A stretch of DNA of 64,000 bases from Planctomycetota bacterium (GCA_009908915.1 JAAAOJ010000021.1:111601-175600), one strand, 5' to 3'. Positions 19,164 through 27,996 are shown, counted from the stretch's first letter. The notes: generated by a model not told the origin, from the letters alone. Numbers and translations: made by a program.

Positions 19164-19370
19164 TCTTCACTCAGGTCCTTCGTCAAGACCACCCCCACCG
19201 GCTCGCCGACTCGCCACCTCCCCCAAAGGGGGAGGGGTTGGCAACTCACCCCCCAGACGCCGTTCTTACTCCTCTCCCTCTGGGAGAGGCCGGTGAGAGC
19301 ATTCTCTTCACTCAGGCCCTTCGTCATTCGGCGTTTGTTCCTTCGGCGTCGGTGCGATAGACTACCGCCC

Positions 19371-19793
19371 ATGCAAAGCGTACGCATGGAACATACCGAC
19401 GGCCACGGCGGCGAGGCCGAGGTCTGGGTGGATGGGGCGCTGCTGACAGTCTACGACGGCTACAGCCGTCCCGGCGAGCGCACGCCGCCCGGCAAGCTCG
19501 ACGGCGTAGCCTTTCGCTACACCAACGACGAAGCCTACTGCTGGGAGGACGCCATCCGCCGCAACCCGCACAAGCGCGTGGTACTCGAACCCGTCAAGCG
19601 ATGGGCCTACTACGGCTACGGCCGGGTCGAAAGCGTCATGCCCGTGGTCATTCACTTCGGCCTGCTGCGGATGGAAGACCCCACGTGGAGCACCGGCGAG
19701 GACCTCGTCGGCCGGTTCGTCGCCGTGCCGATCAACCGCCTGGAAATCGTCCGCGCCGACGAGAGGCCCGACCTGGGAGATCTGCCCCGATGA
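19371..19793 (+). CDS. unknown 140-residue protein, first gene of the folK unit
   Basis: No family recognised. The protein is soluble with no signal or membrane segment, has evenly distributed charges and aromatic clusters (VKRWAYYGYGR at about 82-92), and looks like a genuine beta-rich domain. Its stop overlaps the next start as ATGA, which together with the clean frame argues that it is real and co-translated with the HD hydrolase and folK. The start could also be the ATG at 19386. Confidence 0.65.
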   Translation: MQSVRMEHTDGHGGEAEVWVDGALLTVYDGYSRPGERTPPGKLDGVAFRYTNDEAYCWEDAIRRNPHKRVVLEPVKRWAYYGYGRVESVMPVVIHFGLLRMEDPTWSTGEDLVGRFVAVPINRLEIVRADERPDLGDLPR

Positions 19794-20422
19794 GTCACCC
19801 CCGCCAACATGCCGACACCGATCGCCTCGCCCGGCAGATCGACTTCGCCGTCGAGATCGACAAGCTCAAGCAGATCGTCCGCCAGACGTACCTCATGGAC
19901 CGCAGCCGCAAAGAAAACGACGCCGAGCACTCGTGGCACTTCGCGCTGCTTGCGAGCCTGCTGGCCGAGTACGCCGCCGAGGACGTCGACGTCCTGCGCG
20001 TGCTCCGGATGGCGCTGGTTCACGACCTGGTGGAAATCGACGCCGGCGACGTGGTGGTCTACGACGCCGCCGCCCGGGCCGGCCAGGCCGAGCTGGAGCA
20101 GGCCGCCGCCGAACGCATCTTCGGACTGCTGCCGGACGACCAGGGCGCTGAACTGCGAACACTGTGGGAGGAGTTCGAGGCCCGCGCGACGCCGGAGGCC
20201 CGCTTCGCCAAGGCCATCGACCGCGTCCAGCCGATCCTGCACAACTACGCCACGCAGGGGGCCACCTGGCGTGACCACGGCATAACGAAGCAGATGGTCC
20301 TAGCGACCAACGCCCACGTTGCCGACGGTTCGCCCGCCCTGTGGGCGTTCGTCCAGCGACTCCTCGACGATGCCGCCGCCCGCGGCTACCTGGCCGACCC
20401 GCCGGAGGGCGAGCATGCCTGA
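19790..20422 (+). CDS. HD-domain hydrolase (YfbR/HDDC2-like, possible 5'-deoxynucleotidase)
   Basis: 210 residues. The metal-binding HD pattern is complete: ENDAEHSWH (His in the first helix), ALVHDLVEIDAGD and a later Asp in AKAIDRVQP. These fit the HDDC2/YfbR group of nucleotide phosphohydrolases that dephosphorylate deoxynucleoside monophosphates; substrate assignment is inferred. It overlaps the preceding gene by 4 bp and folK by 8 bp, so the three are co-translated. Confidence 0.85.
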   Translation: MSHPRQHADTDRLARQIDFAVEIDKLKQIVRQTYLMDRSRKENDAEHSWHFALLASLLAEYAAEDVDVLRVLRMALVHDLVEIDAGDVVVYDAAARAGQAELEQAAAERIFGLLPDDQGAELRTLWEEFEARATPEARFAKAIDRVQPILHNYATQGATWRDHGITKQMVLATNAHVADGSPALWAFVQRLLDDAAARGYLADPPEGEHA

Positions 20423-20918
20423 GCGTGCCTACATCGCCCTCGGCAGCAACCGTGGCGGGCGCGGCGAGACGCTCCGCAAGGCCATCGATATGCTCCGCCA
20501 GACGCCCGGCGTGACGCTGCGACGCGTCAGCGGGTTCATCGAAACCCCCGCCGTCACTCACAGCGACGAACTCGGCATCCAGGCCGACGAGTCCCAGCCG
20601 GACTACCTCAACGGCGTCGTCGAGGTCGACACGTCCCTGCCGCCCCACGACCTGCTCGACTGCCTCCACGACATCGAAAACGCACTCGGCCGCCAGCGAC
20701 ACCACGAACAACGCTGGGGGCCCCGCACCTGCGACCTGGACATCCTGCTCTACGGCCAGGAGAGCATCGACGAGCCGGACCTGACGATCCCGCATCCCCG
20801 CCTGGCCGAGCGACGCTTCGTGCTCGAGCCGCTCGTCGAAATCGCCCCCGAGGCCCGCCACCCCGATACCTACGAAACCGCCGCCGAGATGCTCGCCAAA
20901 CTCAACGAGCAGGATTAG
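20415..20918 (+). CDS. folK: 2-amino-4-hydroxy-6-hydroxymethyldihydropteridine diphosphokinase
   Basis: HPPK transfers pyrophosphate from ATP to hydroxymethyl-dihydropterin in folate synthesis. The 167 residues contain the N-terminal AYIALGSN signature, ERRFVLEPL near the C-terminus, and the catalytic RWGPRTCDLDILLYG segment with its two metal-binding aspartates (DLD). The start is inside the HD gene (ATG 20415). folC lies nearby on the opposite strand, so two folate genes converge here. Confidence 0.92.
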   Translation: MPERAYIALGSNRGGRGETLRKAIDMLRQTPGVTLRRVSGFIETPAVTHSDELGIQADESQPDYLNGVVEVDTSLPPHDLLDCLHDIENALGRQRHHEQRWGPRTCDLDILLYGQESIDEPDLTIPHPRLAERRFVLEPLVEIAPEARHPDTYETAAEMLAKLNEQD

Positions 20919-21040
20919 AGCGTTTTGCAGAAGTAAGTGAAATCGGCGTTGGTCTGCGCCGCCAGCGGCTCGATCCACTCCGACAGGTTCAGCCACCGCT
21001 CGCGCTGCTCATTCAGCGTCCGTCCATCGTAAAACGATCA
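20915..21040 (-). pseudogene. about 40-codon coding remnant, no start codon
   Basis: Reading the minus strand from a TGA near 21043 gives FYDGRTLNEQRERWLNLSE and then WIEPLAAQTNADFTYFCKTL before TAA at 20915-20917. The composition looks like a real protein C-terminus, but there is no ATG, GTG or TTG. It overlaps the end of folK tail to tail. A fragment of a lost gene is inferred; family unknown. Confidence 0.3.
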
Positions 21041-21100
21041 AATGACCATCAAATGGGGAATCAATGGAGCTTGGCCCTACTGGCGAAGTGTGTGGGTTGT

Positions 21101-21134
21101 AAACAAACGCGGCTGCCTTTGTGGGACAGCCGCG
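21101..21134 (-). terminator. rho-independent terminator of folC
   Basis: On the minus strand an 8-bp stem (CGCGGCTG/CAGCCGCG, 21108-21134) is followed by TTTGTTT (21107-21101), 36 bp after the folC stop. Confidence 0.8.
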
Positions 21135-21169
21135 CGGATGTTCTCTGGTTGTGTGGTGATCTCGCCGTC

Positions 21170-22570
21170 TCAGGCTTTCGCGTCGACCTTCTCGAGCAGG
21201 ATCTTGGCCTCGCCGACGAGGTAGAAACTGCCCGTGACGACGATCAGGTCTTCGCGATGGACGGCCGCGGACGCCGTGCGAAGCGCGTCTTTGAGGTCGG
21301 GCACGATCTGGGCGATCCGCCCGTCCGACATCTCGGTATACAGTTCGGCGAGATCTTTGGGGTCGGCCGCCCGTGCATTGCCCGCCGCCCGGGTGAGGAT
21401 GACCTTGTCGGCGCCGGTGGCGATCTGCTCCATCATGCCGCGGATATCCTTGTCGGCCCCGCAGCCGAAGACCATGACCATGCTGTCGTAGGGAATGTGC
21501 TGGCCGATGCCCCGCATCAGGGCCTGGACGCTGGCGGCGTTGTGGGCGCCGTCGACGAGCAGGCGGGGGTCGTTGCTCAGCAGCTCCATCCGCCCGGGCA
21601 GGGCCACGCGATGCAGGCCCGCGATGGCCTTGCCGTCGTCGATGTCCATGCCGCGGCGTTTGAGCTGGTCCAGCAGCGCCAGGGCCAGCCCGCAGTTGAC
21701 GGCCTGGTGCTCGCCGAGGACGGGCACGGGCAGGTGCTCGAAGCGGCTGTGCGGCGTGGTCAGGCATACGCGCGTGTGGCAGCCGTCGCGACGGCTGGAC
21801 TCGACACGGTAGCTGAATTCGATATCGTCGCCGGCGAAAAGGAGCTTCGTTTTGGCTTCGGAGGCGGCCTTTCGCAGGACGCGTTTTGCCTGCGGGTTCT
21901 GCGGGGCGGAAATCGTCGGCACGTCCGGCTTCATAATGCCGGCCTTTTCGCGCGTGATCTCGGAGATGGTCTTGCCGAGCTGGTGCATGTGGTCCATCGA
22001 GATGCTCGTCAGCCCGCAGACCGCCGGGGTGAGCACGTTCGTGCTGTCCAGCCGCCCGCCCAGCCCGGTCTCGACGACCGCGATGTCCACCTTCTCGTCG
22101 TTGAAGTAGCAGAAGGCAATGGCCGTGAAGAGCTCGAAAAAAGTCGGTCTGTCCTTCATCTTCTCCACGTGCGGGGCGACCTTGGCCATCAGCCTGGTGA
22201 AGGTCGTCCGCGGGATTTTCTGGCCGTTGACGTTAATCCGCTCGCGGATGTCGCAGATGTGCGGCGAGGTGTACAACCCGACGCGATGGCCGCAGCTCTT
22301 GAGCATGGCCGCCAGCATCATCGCCGTCGAGCCCTTGCCCTTCGTGCCGGCGATATGCACCGACTCGATCTTCTCGTGCGGGTTGCCCAGCTTCTTCAAC
22401 AGCCGCCGCATGCGATCGAGACTGAACGTATCGCTGTTGTAGCGCACGCGGAGCATGGTCTCATAGTCCGTGTGCGACGTGAGGTATTTCATCGCCGAAT
22501 CGAAGGTTCGGATGCTCTTCGGCGACTTGCCCGTTTTGGCGCTCTTCGAGCGTGTAGTGGTCGTTACCAT
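21170..22570 (-). CDS. folC: bifunctional folylpolyglutamate synthase / dihydrofolate synthase
   Basis: ATP-dependent Mur-ligase-type enzyme that adds glutamate to dihydropteroate and folates. The 466 residues have the P-loop GTKGKGS (75-81), the MurT-like TSPH motif (GLYTSPHICDIRERI), VVETGLGGRLDSTN, and the C-terminal domain with LLVDGAHN. An N-terminal extension of about 25 Ser/Thr/Lys-rich residues is unusual. The promoter 13-41 bp upstream implies a very short 5' leader, and no ribosome binding site is seen. Confidence 0.92.
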   Translation of the reverse strand: MVTTTTRSKSAKTGKSPKSIRTFDSAMKYLTSHTDYETMLRVRYNSDTFSLDRMRRLLKKLGNPHEKIESVHIAGTKGKGSTAMMLAAMLKSCGHRVGLYTSPHICDIRERINVNGQKIPRTTFTRLMAKVAPHVEKMKDRPTFFELFTAIAFCYFNDEKVDIAVVETGLGGRLDSTNVLTPAVCGLTSISMDHMHQLGKTISEITREKAGIMKPDVPTISAPQNPQAKRVLRKAASEAKTKLLFAGDDIEFSYRVESSRRDGCHTRVCLTTPHSRFEHLPVPVLGEHQAVNCGLALALLDQLKRRGMDIDDGKAIAGLHRVALPGRMELLSNDPRLLVDGAHNAASVQALMRGIGQHIPYDSMVMVFGCGADKDIRGMMEQIATGADKVILTRAAGNARAADPKDLAELYTEMSDGRIAQIVPDLKDALRTASAAVHREDLIVVTGSFYLVGEAKILLEKVDAKA

Positions 22571-22582
22571 AATAGCTTGGGA

Positions 22583-22611
22583 AGTCTACAGCACCCGGAC
22601 CGTATAGTCAA
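22583..22611 (-). promoter_or_regulatory. sigma70-type promoter of folC
   Basis: Minus strand: TTGACT (22611-22606), 17 bp, TAGACT (22588-22583). The predicted transcript start is about 6 nt before the folC ATG, implying a leaderless or nearly leaderless mRNA. The remainder of the gap to xylB (22612-22857) is AT-rich and shows nothing else I can name. Confidence 0.6.
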
Positions 22612-22857
22612 GCCGCATTTATACGCATAAACCATAAGTAACTGCAAATAATAATCTTGCGGCTTTTTCTGCAGGCAGTCATATTCCGAGTATTGCCAGT
22701 ATGGGAAATTTTGCTGTCGCGCCCGCTCCCGCTACCCCGTCGGCTGGTCGAGATTGGCGCTTGAACCGGCGCGGCGGCAGTGGTTGAATGCACGCATCGG
22801 TTCCCGGCCGGGCGGTCGACGTGAAAACCTGCAACCGAAGCGAAAGGACCTCCCAGT

Positions 22858-24384
22858 ATGGATTACTACCTCGGCCTCGATATCGGCACCAGCGGCACGA
22901 AGTCCCTCATCATGAACGCGAAGGCAGAGGTCATCGCCACCGCTACCGTCGAGCATCCCATCAGCGCGCCCAAGCCCGGCTGGAGCGAGCAGAACCCCAT
23001 CGACTGGTGGGACTCGGCCTGCAAGGCCACACGGAAGGTCATCAAGACCGCCGACATCGACGGCAAGGCCATCAAGGGCGTCGGCCTGTCCGGCCAGATG
23101 CACGGACTGGTCATCCTCGAGAAGGCCGGTGAGGTCATCCGCCCCAGCCTCATCTGGAACGACCAGCGAACCGGCAAGCAGGCCGCGGACATCGAGGCCA
23201 ACGTCGGCGGCCGGAAGAAACTCATCAAGCTCGTGGGCAACATGGCCCAGACGTCCTTTACGCTGACCAAGCTGCTGTGGGTTCGCGAGAACGAGCCGAA
23301 GCACTACGACCGGACGGCCATGATGCTCCTGCCGAAGGATTACGTGCGCTATCGCATGACGGGCGAGTACGTCGGCGAGGTCAGCGACATGTCCGGCACG
23401 CTGATGCTCGACCCGAAGAAGCGCGACTGGTCCAAGACGATCCTCGATACGTTCGAGATCGACCGCGGCATCCTGCCGCCCGTCGTCGAGAGCCACGACG
23501 TCACCGGCCGCATCACCAAGCACGTCGCGAAAGAGCTCGGGCTGGCCAAGGGGACGATCGTTATCGGCGGCGGCGGGGACCAGCCGGCCGGCGCCGTCGG
23601 CAACGGCGTGGTCGTCGACGGCCTGACCAACGCCATGATGGGCACCAGCGGCGTGGTTTTCACGCATAGCAAGGATTACAAGGTCGACCCGGAGAGCCGC
23701 GTCGGCACGTTCTGCGCGAGCGTCGACGGCGAGTACTGCATGTTCGGCTGCATCCTCTCGGCCGGCGGCAGCTATCAGTGGCTGCGGAACACCATCGGCG
23801 GCGAGGAAATCCGCCAGGCCAGACGCCGCACGTGCGACCCCTACGAGCTGCTGACCGCCCAGGCCGCCAAGGCGCCCGTCGGCTGCGAGGGCCTGTTCTT
23901 CCTGCCCTACCTCACCGGCGAGCGGACCCCACACTGCGACCCCGACGCACGCGGGGCATGGATCGGCCTGCACAGCCGCACCAGTCGCAACGAACTCATC
24001 CGCAGTGTCATGGAGGGCGCCACCTTCGCCATGAACGATGCCGTGCATGTCCTCAAGGACGTCGGACAGAGAATCACGCGCATTCGCCTCTCCGGCGGCG
24101 GCGCACGCAGCCAGTTCTGGCGACAACTGCAGGCCGATATCTACGGCACGACCTGCGAGATGATCAGCACCGAGGAAGGCGGCGCCTACGGCGTGGCCCT
24201 GCTGGCGGCTGTCGGCAACGGCGAATACAAAGACATTAAGCAGGCCTGCAACGCCGCCATCGACGTCAGCCAGATCATCAAGCCCGACGCCAAAACCCAA
24301 GAGGCCTACGTCAAACTCCACGACCAGTACGACCGCCTCTACGCCGCACTTAAGGACGAGTTCAAGAACATCGCCGAACTGTGA
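22858..24384 (+). CDS. xylB: xylulokinase (FGGY family)
   Basis: Phosphorylates D-xylulose to xylulose-5-phosphate. The 508 residues match the family. GLDIGTSGTKS (6-16) is the phosphate-binding signature, SGQMHGLV the xylulokinase-typical segment, and GGGGDQPAGAVGNG and LSGGGARSQFWRQ the C-terminal ATPase motifs. A GAAAGGA ribosome binding site lies about 10 nt before the ATG. There is no isomerase or transporter next to it. The GH3 enzyme and Rpe in this window suggest a pentose catabolic context. Confidence 0.9.
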   Translation: MDYYLGLDIGTSGTKSLIMNAKAEVIATATVEHPISAPKPGWSEQNPIDWWDSACKATRKVIKTADIDGKAIKGVGLSGQMHGLVILEKAGEVIRPSLIWNDQRTGKQAADIEANVGGRKKLIKLVGNMAQTSFTLTKLLWVRENEPKHYDRTAMMLLPKDYVRYRMTGEYVGEVSDMSGTLMLDPKKRDWSKTILDTFEIDRGILPPVVESHDVTGRITKHVAKELGLAKGTIVIGGGGDQPAGAVGNGVVVDGLTNAMMGTSGVVFTHSKDYKVDPESRVGTFCASVDGEYCMFGCILSAGGSYQWLRNTIGGEEIRQARRRTCDPYELLTAQAAKAPVGCEGLFFLPYLTGERTPHCDPDARGAWIGLHSRTSRNELIRSVMEGATFAMNDAVHVLKDVGQRITRIRLSGGGARSQFWRQLQADIYGTTCEMISTEEGGAYGVALLAAVGNGEYKDIKQACNAAIDVSQIIKPDAKTQEAYVKLHDQYDRLYAALKDEFKNIAEL

Positions 24385-24811
24385 GACTGAAAAAGAAGAA
24401 GAAGAATATCCACGGCCAAACTTTGCCAGACCGCTGCAGGGCGACGCCAAGAGAGAGACCCAGAAACCGCAGAAGTAATCCTTGGCGATCTTGGCGGCTT
24501 TGCGAGAGAAAAACAGATTCGAACAAGTCACTTCAGCGGACGGAGTACCGCCGCTGAGTTCAAGCGGTAGACATCACAGCCAATTCCGCCACGGCCTCGT
24601 CAACGGCCGCCAATGGATACATTCCACGGGGAACGCCCAATCGCCAACCCACGTCCGGCCAATCCCCGCCGCGTTGTTCCAACACCGCAATCCGCTCGAA
24701 AGCCGATGCCGCGTGTAGACTTGCCCGCGGCGGTATCATACACTATTCGCCCCGGACCCGTGGCATGGGCCGGCAAAGCAGAACGGAACCCCAAGACCTG
24801 TGAGGATCACC
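24385..24811. other. 427-bp intergenic region between xylB and pgk
   Basis: No gene supported on either strand. The first 170 bp are purine-rich (GAAAAAGAAGAAGAAG, then AAGAGAGAGACCCAGAAA), a composition like other intergenic stretches here. An imperfect inverted repeat (ACCGCCGCTGA / TCAAGCGGTAG) lies near 24548-24572. A TATCAT or TACACT near 24733-24743 may be the pgk -10 box, but no matching -35 is clear. Confidence 0.4.
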
Positions 24812-26032
24812 ATGGCTACCAAGACAATTGCCGATATCGACCTGTCCGACAGGACCGTCCTGATGCGGGTCGACTTTAATGTCCCGCTTGACGACGACCA
24901 GAACGTCACCGACGAGCGTCGCATCGTCGCGGCCCTGCCGAGTATCAAGACGGTGCTCGACGCCGGCGGCAGGCTCGTGCTCATGAGCCATCTCGGCCGA
25001 CCCAAGGGTGAGGTCACAAGCGAGTTCAGCCTCAAACCCGCCGCCGAGACGCTTGGCGAGCACCTCGGCAAAGAGGTCAAGCTCGGTCCGGCCGATCCGG
25101 TCGCCGGCGATGAGGCCAGAGAAATGGTCGCCGACCTGCAGGCCGGTGACGTGCTGTGCCTCGAAAACGTGCGGTTCGACCAACGCGAAGACACCAAGGA
25201 CAACATCAGCCAGGTCGAAGCGCTCGGTCGGGAGATGGCCGACCTCGGCGCGGACGTCTACGTCAATGACGCCTTCGGCACCTGCCACCGCAAGCACGCC
25301 AGCATGTGGGGCTGCCCCAAGGCCATGAAGGCCGTCGGCAAGCCGGCCGTCGCGGGCCTGCTGGTCGAGAAGGAAATCAAGTACCTCCACGAGGCCGTCA
25401 GCGATCCGAAGCGGCCCTTCGTCGCGATCCTCGGCGGCGCAAAGGTCAGCGACAAGATCAAACTCATCGACTCGCTGCTAGGCAAGTGCGACAAGATCCT
25501 CATCGGCGGCGCGATGGCCTACACGCTGCTCGAAGCCGCCGGCCACAGCATCGGCACGAGCCTCTGCGAGGAAGACCAGCTGGAGACCATGAAGGCACTG
25601 CTCGACCGGGCGGGTGAGAAGATCGTCCTGCCGGTCGACCACGTCTGTGCCGACGATTTCAAGAGCGACGACGCCAAGGCCGTCGACACCGTGGACATCC
25701 CGGACGGCCTGATGGGCATGGACATCGGCACGCAGTCGATCAACCTCTACGAGGAGATCATCAAGAACGCCGGCACGGTGGTCTGGAACGGCCCGATGGG
25801 CGTCTTTGAACGCAAGGCCTACGCGGACGGCACGAAGGCCGTCGCCGAAGCCATCGCCAACGCCACGGCCGGCGGCACGGTCAGTGTGATCGGTGGGGGC
25901 GACTCGGCCTCGGCCGTCGAGACGTTCGGCCTCGCCGAGACAATGACACATGTCTCCACCGGCGGCGGCGCGAGCCTGACGTACCTGGAAGGCAAGCCCA
26001 TGCCGCCCATCGAGATTCTCGACGAACAGTAG
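24812..26032 (+). CDS. pgk: phosphoglycerate kinase
   Basis: Glycolytic enzyme forming ATP and 3-phosphoglycerate. 406 residues, standard length. Motifs: RVDFNVPL, SHLGRPKG, NDAFGTCHRKHAS (usually NDAFGTAHRAHAS), LGGAKVSDK and GGGDSASAVE. ATG 24812 is preferred over GTG 24800 because GAGG lies 6 nt upstream. The gene is followed by a small membrane protein, rpe and a phosphatase-like gene, a possible carbon-metabolism unit. Confidence 0.95.
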   Translation: MATKTIADIDLSDRTVLMRVDFNVPLDDDQNVTDERRIVAALPSIKTVLDAGGRLVLMSHLGRPKGEVTSEFSLKPAAETLGEHLGKEVKLGPADPVAGDEAREMVADLQAGDVLCLENVRFDQREDTKDNISQVEALGREMADLGADVYVNDAFGTCHRKHASMWGCPKAMKAVGKPAVAGLLVEKEIKYLHEAVSDPKRPFVAILGGAKVSDKIKLIDSLLGKCDKILIGGAMAYTLLEAAGHSIGTSLCEEDQLETMKALLDRAGEKIVLPVDHVCADDFKSDDAKAVDTVDIPDGLMGMDIGTQSINLYEEIIKNAGTVVWNGPMGVFERKAYADGTKAVAEAIANATAGGTVSVIGGGDSASAVETFGLAETMTHVSTGGGASLTYLEGKPMPPIEILDEQ

Positions 26033-26114
26033 AAAAGGAAGGCAACGGGCGGTGGGCCATGGAGATCGTCCTCCTATTTGCCCACTTGCCCATGTGCCTG
26101 TTTGCCCGCAGTCT

Positions 26115-26495
26115 ATGAACATCCCTCAGCGCTTGAACATGCTGGAACCGTTGATTCGCCAGGCTCGCAACCGGGCCATGGCGGGCATGGTCCTCGCGGG
26201 GGCCCTGTGCGTGCTGGAGGTCATGAGCATGGTCCTCGTCGTCATGCGGTGGCGGGTGGACCAGGCCCTCGGCGCTGACGGCGCCCTGCCGGCCCGAAGC
26301 ATGGTGACGCTGCTGGCCCCGCCGGTGTTGACACTACTGCTCTTGCTGCTCGGTGCGTGGGCGCTGTGGCACTGGAGTCGGTGGCACGGCCTGCGAACCG
26401 AGCGACAGATACTGGAAACCCTCGCCGACACACGCGACAATGAACAGGATGCTCCACCCGGTCAGGGCGACCCCGCCCACCGGCCGGTGCAATGA
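26115..26495 (+). CDS. small two-helix membrane protein, unknown
   Basis: 126 residues, no family recognised. Two membrane segments (about 22-44 and 63-86) are followed by a charged cytoplasmic tail (LRTERQILETLADTRDNEQD). Its end overlaps the rpe start by 4 bp, which supports translation. An in-frame start further upstream (26052) lacks a ribosome binding site; ATG 26115 gives a normal amphipathic N-terminus. Confidence 0.6.
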   Translation: MNIPQRLNMLEPLIRQARNRAMAGMVLAGALCVLEVMSMVLVVMRWRVDQALGADGALPARSMVTLLAPPVLTLLLLLLGAWALWHWSRWHGLRTERQILETLADTRDNEQDAPPGQGDPAHRPVQ

Positions 26496-27217
26496 GCTGC
26501 AGCATGAGCGATACGACAGGCAACATCTGGACCGCCCTGGACGGCCCGGCCATCGCGCCGAGCCTGCTGAGCGTGGATTTCGCCAACGCCGCGCCGCAGA
26601 TTGACGCCGTCCTCGCCGCTGGAGCCGAGATGCTCCACGTGGACATCATGGACGGCCATTTCGCGCCGAACCTCTCGATGGGCCCGCCCGTGGTCAAGAC
26701 GCTGCGGGCCTACACCGACGCGCCGCTGGATGTGCATCTGATGGTGACCGATCCGGGCATGTTCCTGCGGCCCTTTGCCGATGCCGGGGCGAGCAGCCTG
26801 AACTTCCACATCGAAGCGTGCGGCCACTGGCAGACCGGGCAGATCGCCGAGGCGCGCGAACTGATCGGGCGGATTCGCGCCCTGGGGCTCGGCTGCGGCG
26901 TGACGTTGAAGCCGGAGACGCCGGCCGAGGCCATCGCCACGATTGTCGCGTCGATCGACTTCGTGCTGGTGATGACAGTCGAACCCGGTTTCGGCGGACA
27001 GTCGTTCATGGAGAAGATGTTGCCCAAAATCCGAGCCCTGCGCGGTATGCTGTCGGCATCGCAGCGCCTGGAGGTTGACGGAGGCATCACCCCGCGAACG
27101 GCCCGGCAATGTCGCCAGGCCGGGGCGGACACCTTCGTGGCCGGGAACAACGTTTTCGGCGCTGCCGACCCGGCTGAGGCCGTCGACGAGCTTCGCCGGG
27201 CCATCGAGGACCAGTGA
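26492..27217 (+). CDS. rpe: ribulose-phosphate 3-epimerase
   Basis: Interconverts ribulose-5-phosphate and xylulose-5-phosphate in the pentose phosphate pathway. The 241-residue TIM barrel has PSLLSVDF, LHVDIMDGHFAPN with the metal/catalytic Asp, the second catalytic Asp in VDGGI, and EPGFGGQSF binding phosphate. The N-terminus is slightly extended; translation may begin at 26504. It connects with xylB, whose product is this enzyme's substrate or product. Confidence 0.93.
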   Translation: MSCSMSDTTGNIWTALDGPAIAPSLLSVDFANAAPQIDAVLAAGAEMLHVDIMDGHFAPNLSMGPPVVKTLRAYTDAPLDVHLMVTDPGMFLRPFADAGASSLNFHIEACGHWQTGQIAEARELIGRIRALGLGCGVTLKPETPAEAIATIVASIDFVLVMTVEPGFGGQSFMEKMLPKIRALRGMLSASQRLEVDGGITPRTARQCRQAGADTFVAGNNVFGAADPAEAVDELRRAIEDQ

Positions 27218-27224
27218 GGACGTC

Positions 27225-27806
27225 ATGACGCTCTTTTACACCGTGCGAACCGGCGAGACGACCTGGGAAGCGGAGTCTCGCATCGAGAGCCTGACCGGCG
27301 CGCCCCTCAGCGAGGCCGGCAAGGAGCGTTCCCGCCGCGTCGGCCTGGAACTCGTCCCGCACGAACCGACGGTCGTTTACGCCTCCTCCGGCGAGGCCGA
27401 ACAGGAAGCCGCGAAACTCATCGCCAAGGCGCTCGGCGTGAAAGTTCGCACCGACAAGCGACTCAGCGAGATCGACTACGGGCTCTGGCAGGGCCTGACG
27501 GTCGAGGAGATCAAGCGACGCCAGCCGACGCTGTACAAGCAGTGGATCGAGTCGCCGGGCAGCGTCCGTCCGCCCGGGGGCGAGACGCTCGACGATGCCG
27601 GCCACCGCATCGCCGAAGCCCTGCGCGATATCGTGTGCCGCGAGCGTAAGGAATCGCCCGTACTTGTGCTTCGGCCGGTCGTGCTGGGCCTGCTGCGTTG
27701 CCGCATGGAAGCAGCCGACGTCGACGACCTCTGGCAGCAGGTCGCCGATGACTTTGCCTGGGCGAGCTACGACATCGAAGCCGTCACACTGAAGAGCGGC
27801 GCATGA
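27225..27806 (+). CDS. histidine-phosphatase-fold pseudoenzyme (phosphoglycerate-mutase-like)
   Basis: 193 residues aligned along the whole histidine phosphatase fold, but the RHG signature reads R8-T9-G10, so the nucleophilic His is Thr. The second catalytic His region (normally near VxHG) is VLVLRPVV with Arg150-Pro151, and the S-x-x-x-R-x-x-x-T-A helix reads SSGEAEQEAA. The acid loop LSEIDYGLWQG is kept. The only histidines are 46 and 127, neither at a catalytic position. The frame is intact, so a binding or regulatory role is more likely than a decayed gene. It starts 7 bp after rpe and ends at a repeat element before accD. Confidence 0.75.
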   Translation: MTLFYTVRTGETTWEAESRIESLTGAPLSEAGKERSRRVGLELVPHEPTVVYASSGEAEQEAAKLIAKALGVKVRTDKRLSEIDYGLWQGLTVEEIKRRQPTLYKQWIESPGSVRPPGGETLDDAGHRIAEALRDIVCRERKESPVLVLRPVVLGLLRCRMEAADVDDLWQQVADDFAWASYDIEAVTLKSGA

Positions 27807-27996
27807 CAGTCCGTTTAGAAATGACACCCCTCTCAAAAGTCAGATGGCCGCAAGAGCAGAACCTTCCTGTGACGCAAACGAAGAAGTTACGTCACGAAAA
27901 TGGATCTGAGGGGTACTGCCCCGGAGTTCTGAGAGAGGCGTCAGAAATGGATCGCGTCGCGAGGTCGAGGCCCGTCCTGTATGGACGGGCTGATAG
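27805..27996. repeat. about 190-bp inverted-repeat element, copy B, upstream of accD
   Basis: The left end reads GACAGTCCGTTTAG (27805-27818) and the right end GACGGGCTGATAG. The inner stretch 27943-27971 matches copy A (870-898) at 27 of 29 bases. The left part, about 27819-27898, is similar to the minus strand of 61743-61824 (shared CTCAAAAGTCAG, GACGCAAAC-like and GTCACGAA blocks). An 8-bp perfect hairpin (GCCCGTCC/GGACGGGC, 27970-27990) ends 20 bp before the accD start. Confidence 0.65.

Noticed and set aside
18890..19387. Protein-coding frame through the tandem repeats
   Set aside because: The translation is a repeat of the nucleotide units (RERGQG-type) and has no start signals.
22732..24531. 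599-codon open frame opposite xylB
   Set aside because: Mirror frame of a confirmed kinase gene caused by high GC at third positions; no motif of its own.
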